Shown here: positions 1-11,291 of the stretch, piece by piece
Layout of the letters: each line of letters starts with the position of its first letter
Position numbering within the stretch: the stretch's first letter is position 1
Source: Eucalyptus grandis
Lineage: Eukaryota > Streptophyta > Magnoliopsida > Myrtales > Myrtaceae
DNA: 64,000 nt
NCBI RefSeq assembly: GCF_016545825.1
Contig: NC_052622.1
Coordinates: 42,803,263 to 42,867,262 of the forward strand
Direction of reading: 5' to 3'
Program-made: the position numbers and the translations under genes
The notes under the pieces: generated by a model
Told to the model about the DNA's origin: nothing
Database searches by the model: none
The model's input: the letters and a program-made list of their open reading frames with translations, nothing else

Positions 1-138
1 CACTGGGGCTTTGGGCATTGGAAATATTTATTGTGATAGGTTGAGTTGACATCTCTATCAAAATTGGAAAACATTGGATATTAAAGAATAAAGAGATGAG
101 AATGAAACTTTATCTACTCCATGGCAATACTAGCTATC

Positions 139-3100
139 TGTTGACACCTAAATTTTAGCGACCTAATTAATCATTTATTGCATTAAAAATTAGGGGTCAA
201 TTTTATCCCTGAAAAAATAATTAATTGCATAGCATACAGATTTAAGTGCATTTGCATTTTTTGCATTTGTTTATTGGATCGGTGGCGGATGAGTTCGAAT
301 TAATGGTTATGAGCTTTAAATTGACAGGCTAGACTAAGCCCACAAAGAAAGCAAATCGGTCCAAGCCCGTATCCTCGGAGATATTTTACAGATTTATCTT
401 TGTGAGATTTCAATTCAAAAGCAAATATTACGTTTGGAAAAAACAAATATCGCGTTTGAAAAGAAATCTTCGTGGATATGGATTTAGAAAATTTAAAAAC
501 CCTAATCCGTGCCCTATAAATAAGTAAACATACGTAGGGTTTGAAGGGGGCCACACATTGATAGAGACGGCCATTGAGAGATACCGGGAGGGAGTGGAGA
601 AAAGCTCGACGGTTTTGTCAAAAATCAGATCGCAGAGAGAGAATCCTGTTCGCATAAGAAAAGGGAGAAGTCGGCGGAGCGCTGGCGAGGTTTCGTTCAA
701 GGAGAGAGCATAATCCACTACATCTAGTCCACGTTTTCAAGGAGTCATGACAAAAAGGAGTCCCACATGCGGCCGCACCATCAAAAAATACGCAGATCAC
801 TTCATCACATCATCAGTGCATCTCGTCATCATCCTTGGCCACCTTACAAGCGATCTTAGCGATTTATTTTGAGGAGTACGCCCAACGCTCCATTGACCCG
901 GTGACACTACTCAGCAAACACCGACAATTCCTCTTTACCCTTGCAACAACAAATCGTGGACCGGGCTGCACCTCCAGCTCCCTGCAACATGACGATTTGC
1001 TGTCCAGCCGAGGTGCGACCTTCGACGATGATCACACACCAAGGAGCCTCCGATGACGAAGGTCGAAAGCTCACGACGTTCAGATTTTGGCGGCTCTAAC
1101 AAAGCTCCACTTGGCGATGCTTGGAGATCAACATGGAATGAGAGAAAATTTTCCAAGCGTCCTTGACGTGCCCGAGACCTCCACCGATCCACTTATTTTG
1201 CTCTCGTTTGAATTTTTATTATTGCAGGTCTTCCTTGACTGAATCCAGTCACCTCCCCTGCAGCACCATGACCCACGAACAGCACCAAGAAACCTAGCCA
1301 AGCATCGCTGTGTTCTGTTTCGCAGGTCCTCAGAAGCTTGTCCTCGATCACTAATCCAAGCTGAAGCCAAGGGGCACCCCAGGTCGAGCCAAATTCTTCC
1401 ACCGCCCCACGTTTGGTTGTGACAATCGCGAAGGTCCGAGTTCGAGCCACCGCTGAACATATTTCAACGCTCTAAGTCCCAACAATTCCAAGCGAGATCT
1501 CGGCCCAGCGTGTCTTCTGCAAGTCTTTCCAGCGAGTTTCCCACGATGAGTAACCTTGGTTGGGCCACATCAAGCTGCAGCAACGTGTCTGGTTCCATAC
1601 AATCGAGACCGATCCTGCAAAGTTCTATTCTTTATTTTTACTGCAGATTTTTTTTTTTGGCACGGTTTCATACCCATTACACGTATAAGATGCCACTTTC
1701 TTATTTCTTTTAATGTGTAGAAGTGGCCTGAGAGGGTTGCTCGGTCAAAGTCTTCAGTGGAGGCATTCGGCAAGCATCCGAGTCACTAACATTTGCACAA
1801 GAGAAGGGCACACGTCCTTTGAGTAAAGGAGGGCGTATGCATTGAAAGGAGGGAGGATTTCGTACACTTATTTTATAGAAATTTGGAGCATCTCCCAATT
1901 GTGGTTCTCTAGGTTTCTCGGGAGCTGCACGCAAAGCCCCTGGCGGGTATCCATCCCGTGAGCCTTGCTGAGCACCACCACGTCGTGGGTCGTGAGTAGC
2001 CGTTTGAGGATCGGAATTCGGAAGCCAATATTCGAATTAGGTAAAAATCTTATCTATTTTGATTTTCGAAAATTCCGTTTCCTTATTTGATATATTCGTT
2101 GATGCCCATGATGGAAATTTCCGATATGCTAAGATATGTGAAATCTCGAGTAGCCTTTTAAATTAGGAAATCTTCCTAATTTCGCAACGTGCATATGATT
2201 GACGGTCCAATTTCATGCTCGAAATACGACCCGTAATCGCACGGAAAAATCACCAATCCGATCTCACGCTCGAGATACGATTCGTGATTTTGTCTAAAAT
2301 TGGCCAATCCGATCTCATGTGCGGGATATGATTCGTCAATTTGTGGATATTGATCTTATCTTGCCTGATTTGCTATCGTGTCGTTTGAATCAATTTCGTT
2401 TTCATAAAAAAGAAAAATAAAAAAAATTGAATTAGGATTAGGTTTGTTTTAGAATATTTCTTGTTATCTTGCATATTTAGAATAGAGATTTTATTTCGAA
2501 TTTCAAAAATCAAAAATCAAATCAATCAATTTAGGTTGCTAGTGTTTTTTACTTAGGTTGCATGTTTAATAATTTGATAATTCTTAATTTCGAAATTAAT
2601 AAAACAAAAACACAAAAAATGTCATCATGCATATGTCATGTAGAATTAGGACATTCTTTATACGTCATTGCATATTAGAATAAATTGCATGCTTATTTAG
2701 AATAAAACCATGTGCACGTCATATAGAATTAGGTTCATACAATGCACGTCATTTAGTGATTTTTGTTAGGTCCATTTAAGTAGAAATTGTCAGTCATTAA
2801 ATTAATTTAGATTGCATATTTAAATGTTGCATTTCTTTAATTTCGAATCTCATAGAAAATACAAAAAAATTATTTAGAATAAATCCATCTCATGCTTAGG
2901 ATAGACTACATGCTTAGTTATGTCATATTGCTTAGGTCATATAGCTAAGTCATGTTGCCATGTCATATCATTTCATGTTAAATTAGTGGCATGCATTGCA
3001 TATCGCATGATTTTCATTAATTAAGTGAAAACAAAACAAAAATTGCGTGTTAATTAGAAATCATATCTAGGACTGCTGATGTGAATTCTAAACTAACAAC

Positions 3101-3547
3101 GCAGATGCTTTCGTTGCTATAAGGTAAGTCCTGCAATTTATTCATTTGCTTTCTTGAGTGTTAAATTGGTGGTTTGCGTACCTGCATGGTTACCTCACAT
3201 GTTAGAATTTAAAATCAATTCAAGCTGCATGCAAAAAACATTTTTGAAATTAAAAGAATGGTACCGAAAGGGCATTAGAGAAATTTAGTGTAATCAAGTC
3301 CCCGTACCCATAATCTCTGGTTCGTAGAAGTAAAATAATTCTCCCATTATTTTACTTAGGTGTCTAATCGACCTACCATAAATTGATTAGTGGCGACTCC
3401 TAATTGAAAATCAATTGCATGTTAAAAACTTGAATCTAAGTCGCGAATTGGTATGGGCTTGGGAGAGCCCGAGTTAAGTCTAGGCTTAACAATCCATTAG
3501 CCAAAACCCTAGGTGGTTCACACCTCCGAAAAAATTAGGTCGCGACA
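139..3547 (+). mobile_element. Solo LTR of an LTR retrotransposon, 3.4 kb
   Basis: The element begins TGTTGACACC and ends GGTCGCGACA (TG...CA termini). It is flanked by a perfect 5-bp target duplication, ctatc, at 134-138 and 3548-3552. Copy B of the segmental duplication has the uninterrupted site near 30410-30440, which confirms the boundaries. There is no gag or pol coding and no second LTR, so this is a solo LTR left by unequal recombination. A length of 3.4 kb suits the long-LTR Ty3 (Tat/Ogre-like) groups, but the lineage is an inference. Short ORFs at 0.3-1.9 kb lie inside the LTR and are not genes. Confidence 0.9.
2207..2344 (+). repeat. Three imperfect ~45-50 bp repeats inside the solo LTR
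   Basis: Three successive copies of a phrase built on 'caatccgatctcacgctcg' followed by 'agatacgattcgtg' lie head to tail. The copies differ by substitutions and short indels. Such subrepeats are common in long LTRs. No function is visible. Confidence 0.7.
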
Positions 3548-3979
3548 CTATCTTCTCAATTTTTTAAGGACATTAAATTTGTTGACGTAACTATCTCATA
3601 AATACCAAAAAAGGAAAAATAAAGAAAAGGAATTATGAGACATTTTCCCTCTCATTGAACTATTATGTGCGACATTGTCCCTTCACATTTACATAAGGTT
3701 ACTCCACGAACTTGGTCATTAATAAAGCGACATGACAATTATACGTAGGTGATCGAAAAATGACATCAATGGTTCAAAATTATCAGCCATAAGAGTATTT
3801 TTTGTATTTGAAAAGGGTTTACCATTAGTTTTTGAGCCGTTTTCGTGACATTTTTTTACTATGTAATTATTCCACGTACTTTTGAAAGATAGGTCCTCAT
3901 AATTTTTTTCATTTAACACGAAAGAAGTCCATGAATACTAGTAAAAAATTGAGATAATCGAAAAAAAATTCGCCAATAT

Positions 3980-4200
3980 TTGGAACTTAAGTGATCTTCC
4001 CACTCCTATCGACCCAAACCCAAACCCTATCGCGCCTGAAGTCCCTTGTCACCAGCATCCCCGCTGGCAACACCCTGGCTCTGATGTTGCAATTTTCTCT
4101 CTTGACGATCTCCACCGCGATCTTCCTGCTTTGCCCCAACGAGCTCCGGCCATGCGCTTTTTCCTACAGAAGTTGTTTTGGGAGGGAACTGGATTGAAGA
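3980..4200 (+). pseudogene. Unidentified gene fragment, copy A
   Basis: One frame reads through a short Pro-rich segment (DPNPNPIAPEVP) and continues to a FFLQKLFWEG-like stretch. The matching place in copy B (31020-31240) has the same segment but a different reading frame downstream, so neither is intact. The base composition is clearly more GC-rich than the AT-rich flanks. A weakly similar phrase (DPDPDRIASEV) occurs at 12340. I do not recognise the parent family. It could also be a non-coding GC-rich TE piece. Confidence 0.3.
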
Positions 4201-4454
4201 TACCAGAAACTAAGAGCAAACCAATTGATGGGAAAACCCAAGAATTAATAGTGTGAATTAGATAAGAGGCATGAATTTTGCCCTATGAACGATTTTGTGA
4301 GCCATACCGAGGCATCTTTACAATCATTTTCTTTTTGGTAATCTTGAGAATGATAATCTAGGATTCCGGTTATTGATATTAAAGATGTTACGTGGACAAT
4401 GAGATGTGACTTACTCCATTCCCAATGTGTGCTTTAGAAAGTTAATTACTTTAA

Positions 4455-5531
4455 GGCTCCGTTCGTTCAAGGAAAAAATATCATGTTTCCGGAAAACATT
4501 TTCTGGAAGTCATTTTCCTGGAAAATGACTCTATTTTCTAGTGTTCGGCCAAAATCTAAAATTTGAGTGGAAAATATTTTCCGCCGTTCGTTAGCTCATT
4601 TAATTGTTTAGAAAAAATTATCAAAAATTAAATTTTAATATTTTTAAATGATTTTTTAATTATTTATATTTTTAAAAATCGAAATATTATTTATTTTTCT
4701 TTTCCTCCTCCTTCCTCCGCCGTCGCCTCCTTCCTCCTCCTTCTTCCTCCTCCTTCCGCCGCCGCCACCTCCTTCCTGCCTGACGATGGCCGGCTGCCTA
4801 GCGGCCGACCAAGACCCGGTGGCCAAATCCGGCGAGCTCGAGGCTCGGCCGATCTCACCCGAGCTCGTCGGATCTGGCGATAGAGCTCGAGCTCGCCTGG
4901 ATCCGGCGAGCCGCGAGCTCCGCCGCCGGATCTAGCGAGCTCGAGGCTCGGCCGATCTCACCCGAGCTCGCCGGATCGGTGATGAGCTCGAGCTCGCCCG
5001 GATCGGGAGCCCGAGCTCGCTACTAGATCCGGCGAGCCGCGAGCTCCGCCGCTAGATCCGACGAGTTCACGGCTTGCCACCGCACGACGAGCGGCCTGGA
5101 CGGCGGGCTCCCCGCGAGCCTCCCAGCGTCGCCGCGGTGCTCCCTCTTGAGCCGGATCCTCCCGAGCGGCTTCGAGCCGCCGGGGAAGCGGAGCACGGCG
5201 GCGGCACCCCGGCCGGAGCAGGCGGGCAGGAGCGGCCGAGGAGGGCGGAGGCTGATCCCGGAGAAGGACATCGTCGAAGCCGGCTTCGCAGCGGGGAGAG
5301 CAAGAGAGAGAGAGAGAGAGAACGCGAAGGAAGAGAGCTCGTGCAAGAGGCGAGAGGCATGGAAAATGATTTCCTCTTTTCAAAAGAAGAAATCATTTTC
5401 CAAGATGTCAAGAAGGAATTTTCCGTTGACCGGAAAATGTTTTCCTTGACTGTGATTTTCTGCCCACCCGAACACCGGAAATTTCGGAAAATATTTTCCT
5501 GAAAATTATTTTCCGCGAAACGAACGGAGCC
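4455..5531. mobile_element. Non-autonomous PIF/Harbinger-like element (H1)
   Basis: Terminal inverted repeats start GGCTCCGTTCGTT on both ends, followed by longer AT-rich inverted flanks rich in 'ggaaaat' motifs. The element is flanked by TAA on both sides (4452-4454, 5532-5534). TWA target sites are typical of PIF/Harbinger and Tourist elements. Copy B has the uninterrupted 'actttaagagtgg' site near 31485. The core (about 4700-5330) is very GC-rich, reads as overlapping ORFs on both strands, and includes a GA microsatellite. No transposase motif is seen, so I regard those ORFs as composition artefacts. Confidence 0.85.
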
Positions 5532-5534
5532 TAA

Positions 5535-6377
5535 AGAGTGGAAATGACAGGTGCATCATATGGGGGCAAGCACCTTCTTCATTTTCTTGGTGTGAATTGG
5601 CTTTGAGAGAGAGAGAGAGGTGGCATCACTAGGTGATTCCATGGGAAGGCTCGCAGGATGATCTGTCAATTTGCTAGTCAACCACCTGGACCGGAGGTAC
5701 CCAATGCATAATGGGCCAAGGAGGTGGCCAAGATGACCGAACAAGCCTTCATATGAGTTCCAAGAGTATTTTAAACTGTTGTCGATGTTGGTATTAGTAA
5801 CATACAACTTGTGTTTTGGAGAATTATTATAATGAATAGGGTAGATGGTAGATGAAAAGCTTGGATCTTGACTGTTAGGTCAAGGGGAACTCGACATTTA
5901 TAATTGAAGGGGCTTAAATATATAGGGGCCCCTTCTCATTCATTTGTATCAGCATTCACCACTTAAACACTTCTCTCTCTTCAGTTTTCTTTACGATTCG
6001 AGATGGGCTAAGGGAGCAGGCAATAATATATAAAGAGGAAGGCTGAGACACCTCAAAGCCTAAAGGGTGTGCTTGCGGTTTTGAACTCGCAAAATCCTTC
6101 GAGGGAAAGTTTTGCGTTCGTAAAGTAATTCTGAAAATGTCCGAGCCACATCCTGCCTTTTTAAAGCTATAAGCTCAAAACCAAAATCAACTATTTCATG
6201 TTTGAGGCGTACGGATTCTTAGCTAGGAAAGAAAGGGGTATTTTCCCTTGAGCTGGGGGAACTGAACCCTCTTAAGGACTTGGCCATTTGATGAACAGAT
6301 CTTGTAGTAAACAGGATCCAATATATGAGCGATCTAAGATCATTTTAGGCAAATTAGGTTTAGAGCCCCCTAAGACT
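5535..6377. other. No gene seen (copy A unique sequence)
   Basis: AT-rich sequence shared with copy B (31490-32300). It contains a short GA tract near 5605 and a 'tatataggggcccc' stretch near 5919. No ORF or RNA gene is supported. Confidence 0.6.
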
Positions 6378-7442
6378 TCAAGAAAAGTATCCAAAAATTC
6401 TCAATTTATTAAACTTTTACCAATTCAACCAAAAACCTTTTAATTTTACTAATTGAGTCTTTAAGATTTTTACGTTCTGAGTCAATTCGGCCAATTTTGA
6501 CTAGAAATTGCTAACATGGACATTAGTCGTCCTACGTAGCATAACTAATGCTAAAGTTGATATTTTTAAAAATATTTTAAACTGTTTTCCTCTTTTTTTC
6601 TTGTTCTTTTATCTCTTCTTTTCGCCAATAGCCAAGTTGCTCATCATTGGTTGTTGGTTGGGAGGACTAGCCTCATTTGCCATAGGCAAGAGTCAATCTC
6701 ATCGAGCCTCACCTAGGCAAGGATTGCTAGGCAAGCGCAAGTGCTGGCATTGACAATCCTCGCTAGATCTCATGAGGCCAAACCTTGACCAGATTGAGGT
6801 GGCCTTATCGGGCGTCACTTTGGTGAGGCCTGACGAGAATCGGCCTTGCCCTAGGCCAAGGTGGCCTCACCTAGTGCAAATATGGCAAGGCTGACTTATG
6901 GCCTCCATTGCCGCAGCTTGCAACCTCCTTCATGCATGGAGAGAGAGAGAGAGAGAGAGAGAGACAACAGTGACTCAAGTGGGTGTGGGGTTGCTATTGA
7001 TGGTGGATGGAAGCACAATGGCAAGCCCTCGTGGCGACCTTGACCTTATCCTTACCCTCAGCTAAGTGACACCTGGCAAGGTCACTTGGCCTTGCCAAAT
7101 CTAACTCACCTAGGTGAGGCCAACCATCCTGGCCTTGGCCTACAACCAATGGCCGTGGCAAATAGAAGAAGGAAAGAAAAAGAAAGGATAAAAAGAAAAA
7201 AAATTATAAAAAAAAAAAGTTAAAAATTTTCAAAATATTATTAAAATATTATTCAAAAATGCCTATGTCAACACCGATCGTACCACGTAGAATGTTTGAT
7301 ATCCATGTCAACAATTTCCAATTAAAATTGATCGGATGGATTCAATTGATAAATTATTAAAAGATTTAGAACTCAATTAGTAAAATTAAAATGTTTAGGA
7401 ATAAATTGCAATAGGTTTAGGATTTTTAAGACAATTTTTCCC
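6378..7442. mobile_element. Long-TIR Mutator-like non-autonomous element (M1, copy A)
   Basis: About 200 bp of inverted AT-rich termini enclose a core dominated by 'gaggcc/ggcctc' text. The left end carries 'gtatccaaaaattc' and the right end 'aggatttttaagac'. The same element stands at 32306-33296 in copy B, so it predates the duplication. The layout matches M2 and M3 below, which show 9-10 bp target duplications. A GA microsatellite lies at about 6940-6963. No transposase is seen. Confidence 0.65.
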
Positions 7443-7540
7443 TAAAACTTCAGATATGAGAATTAAGTAATAATAAATTGGTTTTTGATGGTTGTCAAGC
7501 GAAGTTCAAATAATTTTCGAACAATTCGATCAAGCTACTA

Positions 7541-7947
7541 GAACTTTAGATTTCACGTTGTACGAGATCCGTTCATCACATATGATATATAATTTAAGGA
7601 TTCATGTGTATTAAGCTCACGACAGAGGCCCCAGGCATAACATCTCTAGTCAATGTTCATTTTCTTGTCCGACAAAAAGAATTATTACTTCTCCTTAGTG
7701 ACGGGAGGGGATAAGTGCATAATAAGTTTGTGATCCCATAGAACTTTAGATCTCGTGTTATGTGAGACCCGCTCATCAGATACATAATTCGAGGATTCAT
7801 GTGTATTAAGCTCACAAACAGACCTAAAATCCAGGGCATAACATCTCTACTCGATGTTCATTTACTTGTCTGAAAAAAAAAAAAAGAATTGCTACTTCTC
7901 CTTAGTGACGGGAGTGGATAAGTGCGTAATAAGCTTATGATCCCATA
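7541..7947 (+). repeat. Two ~200-bp tandem repeats, present only in copy A
   Basis: Units at 7541-7740 and 7741-7947 both start gaactttaga and end with tcccata. Copy B (33395-33598) has only one unit, so the duplication arose after the segmental duplication, unless one unit was lost in B. No coding content. Confidence 0.85.
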
Positions 7948-9214
7948 GCACTGCCATCGCCCCAGTCCAAAGCCCTTCCCTACCGCCATCACGAGCTAGC
8001 GGGCCGCCACATTGGACCTTGAATCCAGGGTTCGGGCCGCCATTTGGTGCTGGAACTGAGACCCCGGGGGCCACGGCGAAGAGCGGTAGAGGGCGCTAAC
8101 ATGATGGCAGCCAGCGGGTGAGAGAGGACGAGAGATGCAGTGGACAAACATGAGCGGAGGAGAGAGAGGAGGGTCAGCGTCAGCGAGAGAGTCCTTATTG
8201 CATGAAACCGATTGACGCGAGCCCATCGCCGCCCATGCGATGTCGAATTATGCGGATTCACGCGGCGCTCACTTCATCTAATTACGTGCGAGCGGGGTTC
8301 GCATCATCGGGATCATTCCATCAGTTTTTCAAAGCAGAGAAGGGAACGCCGGCCGAAGGGAGGGAAAGGAAAATAGGGTGACAGCTTGGAGATATGTCAA
8401 ACATCCGAATGGAGATATTTATTTCATGCATGTCGTCGTGACATGTGGTGCTGACATGTGTTGTACTATTCAAACTCCGTATGGTTTTGCTCCATCACAC
8501 ACGACATTGATATCCTTTTCTTTTTCTTTTCTTTTTCCATAGGATGCAGGAAATGAATAATACAAGATGGCCCCGGCCAGTTGACCACCGGAATCAAAAC
8601 TTTTTTTTTTTTTTTTTTTTATATATATGTTATGATTAGGGAAGGATCACTCAAGCGTAACCTTTATCGACCATAAGATGCTACCCGACGCACTTGGGTA
8701 TTTCCATCTGCCAATCAAGACTAATGAAGGGAGCCAAAAAATATGAGCGCCCAATCGTGAACCTTATTGAAAAGGCCCCTAATTATAGATAAGGTGATAG
8801 CGCCTTACTAATAACATAGAAAGGGTATTAAGGACCATCAAACGATCAATTGCCAGAGTCACATCTTTTTTTTTTTTTTTTTTTTTGAGGCAACTGAAAA
8901 TTTGTATTAATTAATTTTAATTTTCTTGACCTCCCATTTTTCCTTTCGCCCAAGCCTGGGCGAGGGTTGCTGGTGATTGGCTAAGCATTCCCCACCATCG
9001 CCGAGCAGTAAGCCCACCACCTGCTTTTTCCTTCTTCTTCTTCTTCTTTTTTTTGTATTTCTCTAAGGTTTTGCTAATTTTTTAATATATCTTAAATAAA
9101 ATTGGTATTAAAAATCAAATTTTGACCAAAACGATATTATTTTAATTACATTAACCCTGTAGGGAAAATAATAAAACATCAAGTTAGTGTTTTCCGTTAA
9201 TCAAATTAAATAGA
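7948..9214. other. No intact gene; GC-richer block then AT-rich end of copy A
   Basis: 7950-8350 is GC-richer and matches 33600-33950 of copy B. Its short minus-strand ORFs are not conserved as frames between the copies. Long T runs occur at about 8601-8620 and 8865-8886. I see no gene. Confidence 0.55.
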
Positions 9215-9758
9215 ATTAATGAAAGGACATAATTTTACTAATTTGATAAAGTTTAGGACTTAATTGCACTTTTAAAAGTTTGAGAACTTAATCATACTTT
9301 TGCAATAAGTTTTATGACTTACCTACTAAGTGAGTTTCTCATATTCCAACTTCAAAATTTGCGACTGAGGTCGCACTGTCCACTTTGTAAACTAACGGCA
9401 AGATTATGCACTCTTTTTCCATGCAGGCAAGTATTATTTTGGGCAAATATTTTTTTAGGTTGCACTAAAATTGCATCTTAAATTGCCTCTTTAGGAAAAA
9501 AAAATTGTGCAAGGCAGAAAGGAAAATAAAAGGATAAAACAACAACCCCCACGGTTTTGTTTTTGAATTAAGGGCACGATTCATCGATGATCAACTGAAG
9601 TATGTTGTGTTTTGCTAGGGGCTTACTATGCTTCACTTATATATCTTTACACTTGACGCAATCTGACAGGAATCCCACGATAACTTTTTCCAAAATATAT
9701 CGAAATTCAGTGGCCGATCGAGAAATTACGGGAGGAGGATATATGTGGGAACATATTA

Positions 9759-11283
9759 CTAGGGGTGAGCGGGTCCGGGTGGGTAGGGTCTAGACTCGGG
9801 ACCTGTTCCCTACCCCCGTTTTCATTGGACTGTTCCCGGCCCACCCTCGTTTTTTCGGTCCGGAAACAGGGTTGACCCCTGTTTATATTGGAACCTGTTT
9901 TGCATAAAAATTAACCTTAGAAAAGCAAGTCTAGATGAGTTATCTGTTGAAACAAAAAGACCGAACCAAGCACATCCTCCGACCAAACTCATTGGGAACA
10001 TATATAAAATTTGGACTCCCCTTGAAGAAAACAACCGAGTATATAATTCGACCATCTTGCATCCAAACATGTATTTCATCTCCAAATACAAAATCAGGTC
10101 AGTATATCATCTCCAAATACAAAATCAGGTCATTCTAATGTCAGAAATAACAGGATTGTCCCAATTCAAACGACAGAAATAGAAAGAAGCAAGTCCATAG
10201 TCATATGTATGGAGATCGAACTTGGAGCTCTTCATTCTTTCAGAGAAAGGGGCTACCAGTAAGCAAGGCGTCCACGAAATCCTCATCCCATATCTGCAAC
10301 CAACCAAGACCTTATGTTAATCCACCGACATGCCCGAAAGAGATCAAATTCAACAGTATATGCTTGTATATATATGCAGACACTTCTCCGAATGGATTGA
10401 ACATATGACATGACAAAAGAAGCAATGCTAAACTAAAAAAAGCGTGTCGACAGGAGCCAGAAGCACGAACAATGGTAGCAACTTCCTCATCACACCCACA
10501 TCGGATTATCATTGACCAAAGACGAAATCCATCAAACGAACGAAACAAGGTCGAGCTCGCTCCAGATCATCACCCCACAAGCGTTCTAAAAAATCAGAAC
10601 TTTCACATCGAACTCACACTTAACGACACCGGATCTCTCTCGACTCAAACACACAAGACGCGACTACCCGAAGCCCAACCAGCGAGATCAACCAAACCCA
10701 CAAATCCCACGCCAAGAAACGCGAGATCTCGCGCACAATATATACCGAACCAACCCGGGACACAAAACGACGAGCGACGGCATCCCACCACCTCGGGAAC
10801 ATCGACGCATCGAGAGCCCATTTCGTCAGCAACGACAATCGGACAGGGAACATAATACGAACGACCAAAACACAACGCAACGCAACGCAACGCAACGGCG
10901 GATCTAACTCGAAGCGGGACAAGCGAGGCGGGACCCAAGAACACACACGAGCGTGCACGAGATTAGATCGGGACCTGAATTGGGCAGGACTGACTCGCCG
11001 AGCCCGCTCGAGAGAGAGGGTCTGCTGCTCGGGAAAGTTTGCGGGTGTGAGAGCGTGAGAGTAGAAACAAATTAGGGTTTTGGTCATTTGGACTTTTGGG
11101 CTGCCTTGAAAACCGGTTCTCAAACCGGTTCCCGGGTGGGTAATTCCTTGGAACCGGTTCAAACAGGGTCTGAATTTTGGGAACCGGTTCCCAGACTGGT
11201 TTCAACCGGAACCGGTTCCCGACCCTGTTTTCCGGGTGGGCCGATCCGGGAACCGGGTTGACCCGGTCCGGTTGCACACCACG
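9759..11283. mobile_element. hAT-like non-autonomous element with gene-like interior (hAT-1)
   Basis: A perfect 8-bp target duplication, acatatta, lies at 9751-9758 and 11284-11291. The ends are the imperfect inverted pair ctaggggtg... and ...cacaccacg. Subterminal regions are dense in 'cgggt/acccg' and 'aaccggttc' motifs, as in many hAT ends. The interior (about 10160-11080) is unlike the ends. Read on the minus strand it looks like a promoter, CT-rich leader and intron start of a host gene, with an aacgc pentamer run at 10876-10896. The overlapping minus ORFs (10620-11162, 10645-10944) show no family I recognise. Capture of a host 5' region is an inference. Confidence 0.8.
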
Positions 11284-11291
11284 ACATATTA

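Larger units (their letters stand above)
1..9214 (+). repeat. Segmental duplication, copy A (left half)
   Basis: The stretch aligns collinearly and in direct orientation with 30270 to about 34800. Shared landmarks include the opening 'ctttgggcatt' text, the run around 3570-4450 that matches 30430-31490, the long-TIR element near 6.4-7.4 kb, and the GC-richer block at 7.9-8.5 kb. Copy A continues beyond the left window edge. Insertions present only here are the solo LTR, a Harbinger-like element and a 200-bp tandem repeat. Similarity to copy B ends near 9214 and resumes at 24713. I read this by eye, so percent identity is not stated. No intact gene is visible in it. Confidence 0.85.

Noticed and set aside
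4017..4032. Telomere-like (cccaaa)n run
   Set aside because: Only two or three units (three in copy B at 31058) and not the plant telomere repeat cccaaat. Part of the Pro-Asn coding-like phrase.
5074..5502. Overlapping ORFs of 100-142 codons on both strands
   Set aside because: They lie in the GC-rich core of Harbinger-like element H1. They are open in several frames at once because of composition, and the locus is missing from duplicate copy B.
10620..11162. 180-codon minus-strand ORF
   Set aside because: It runs from hAT subterminal repeats into a leader-like region. No family is recognised and the composition looks non-coding.
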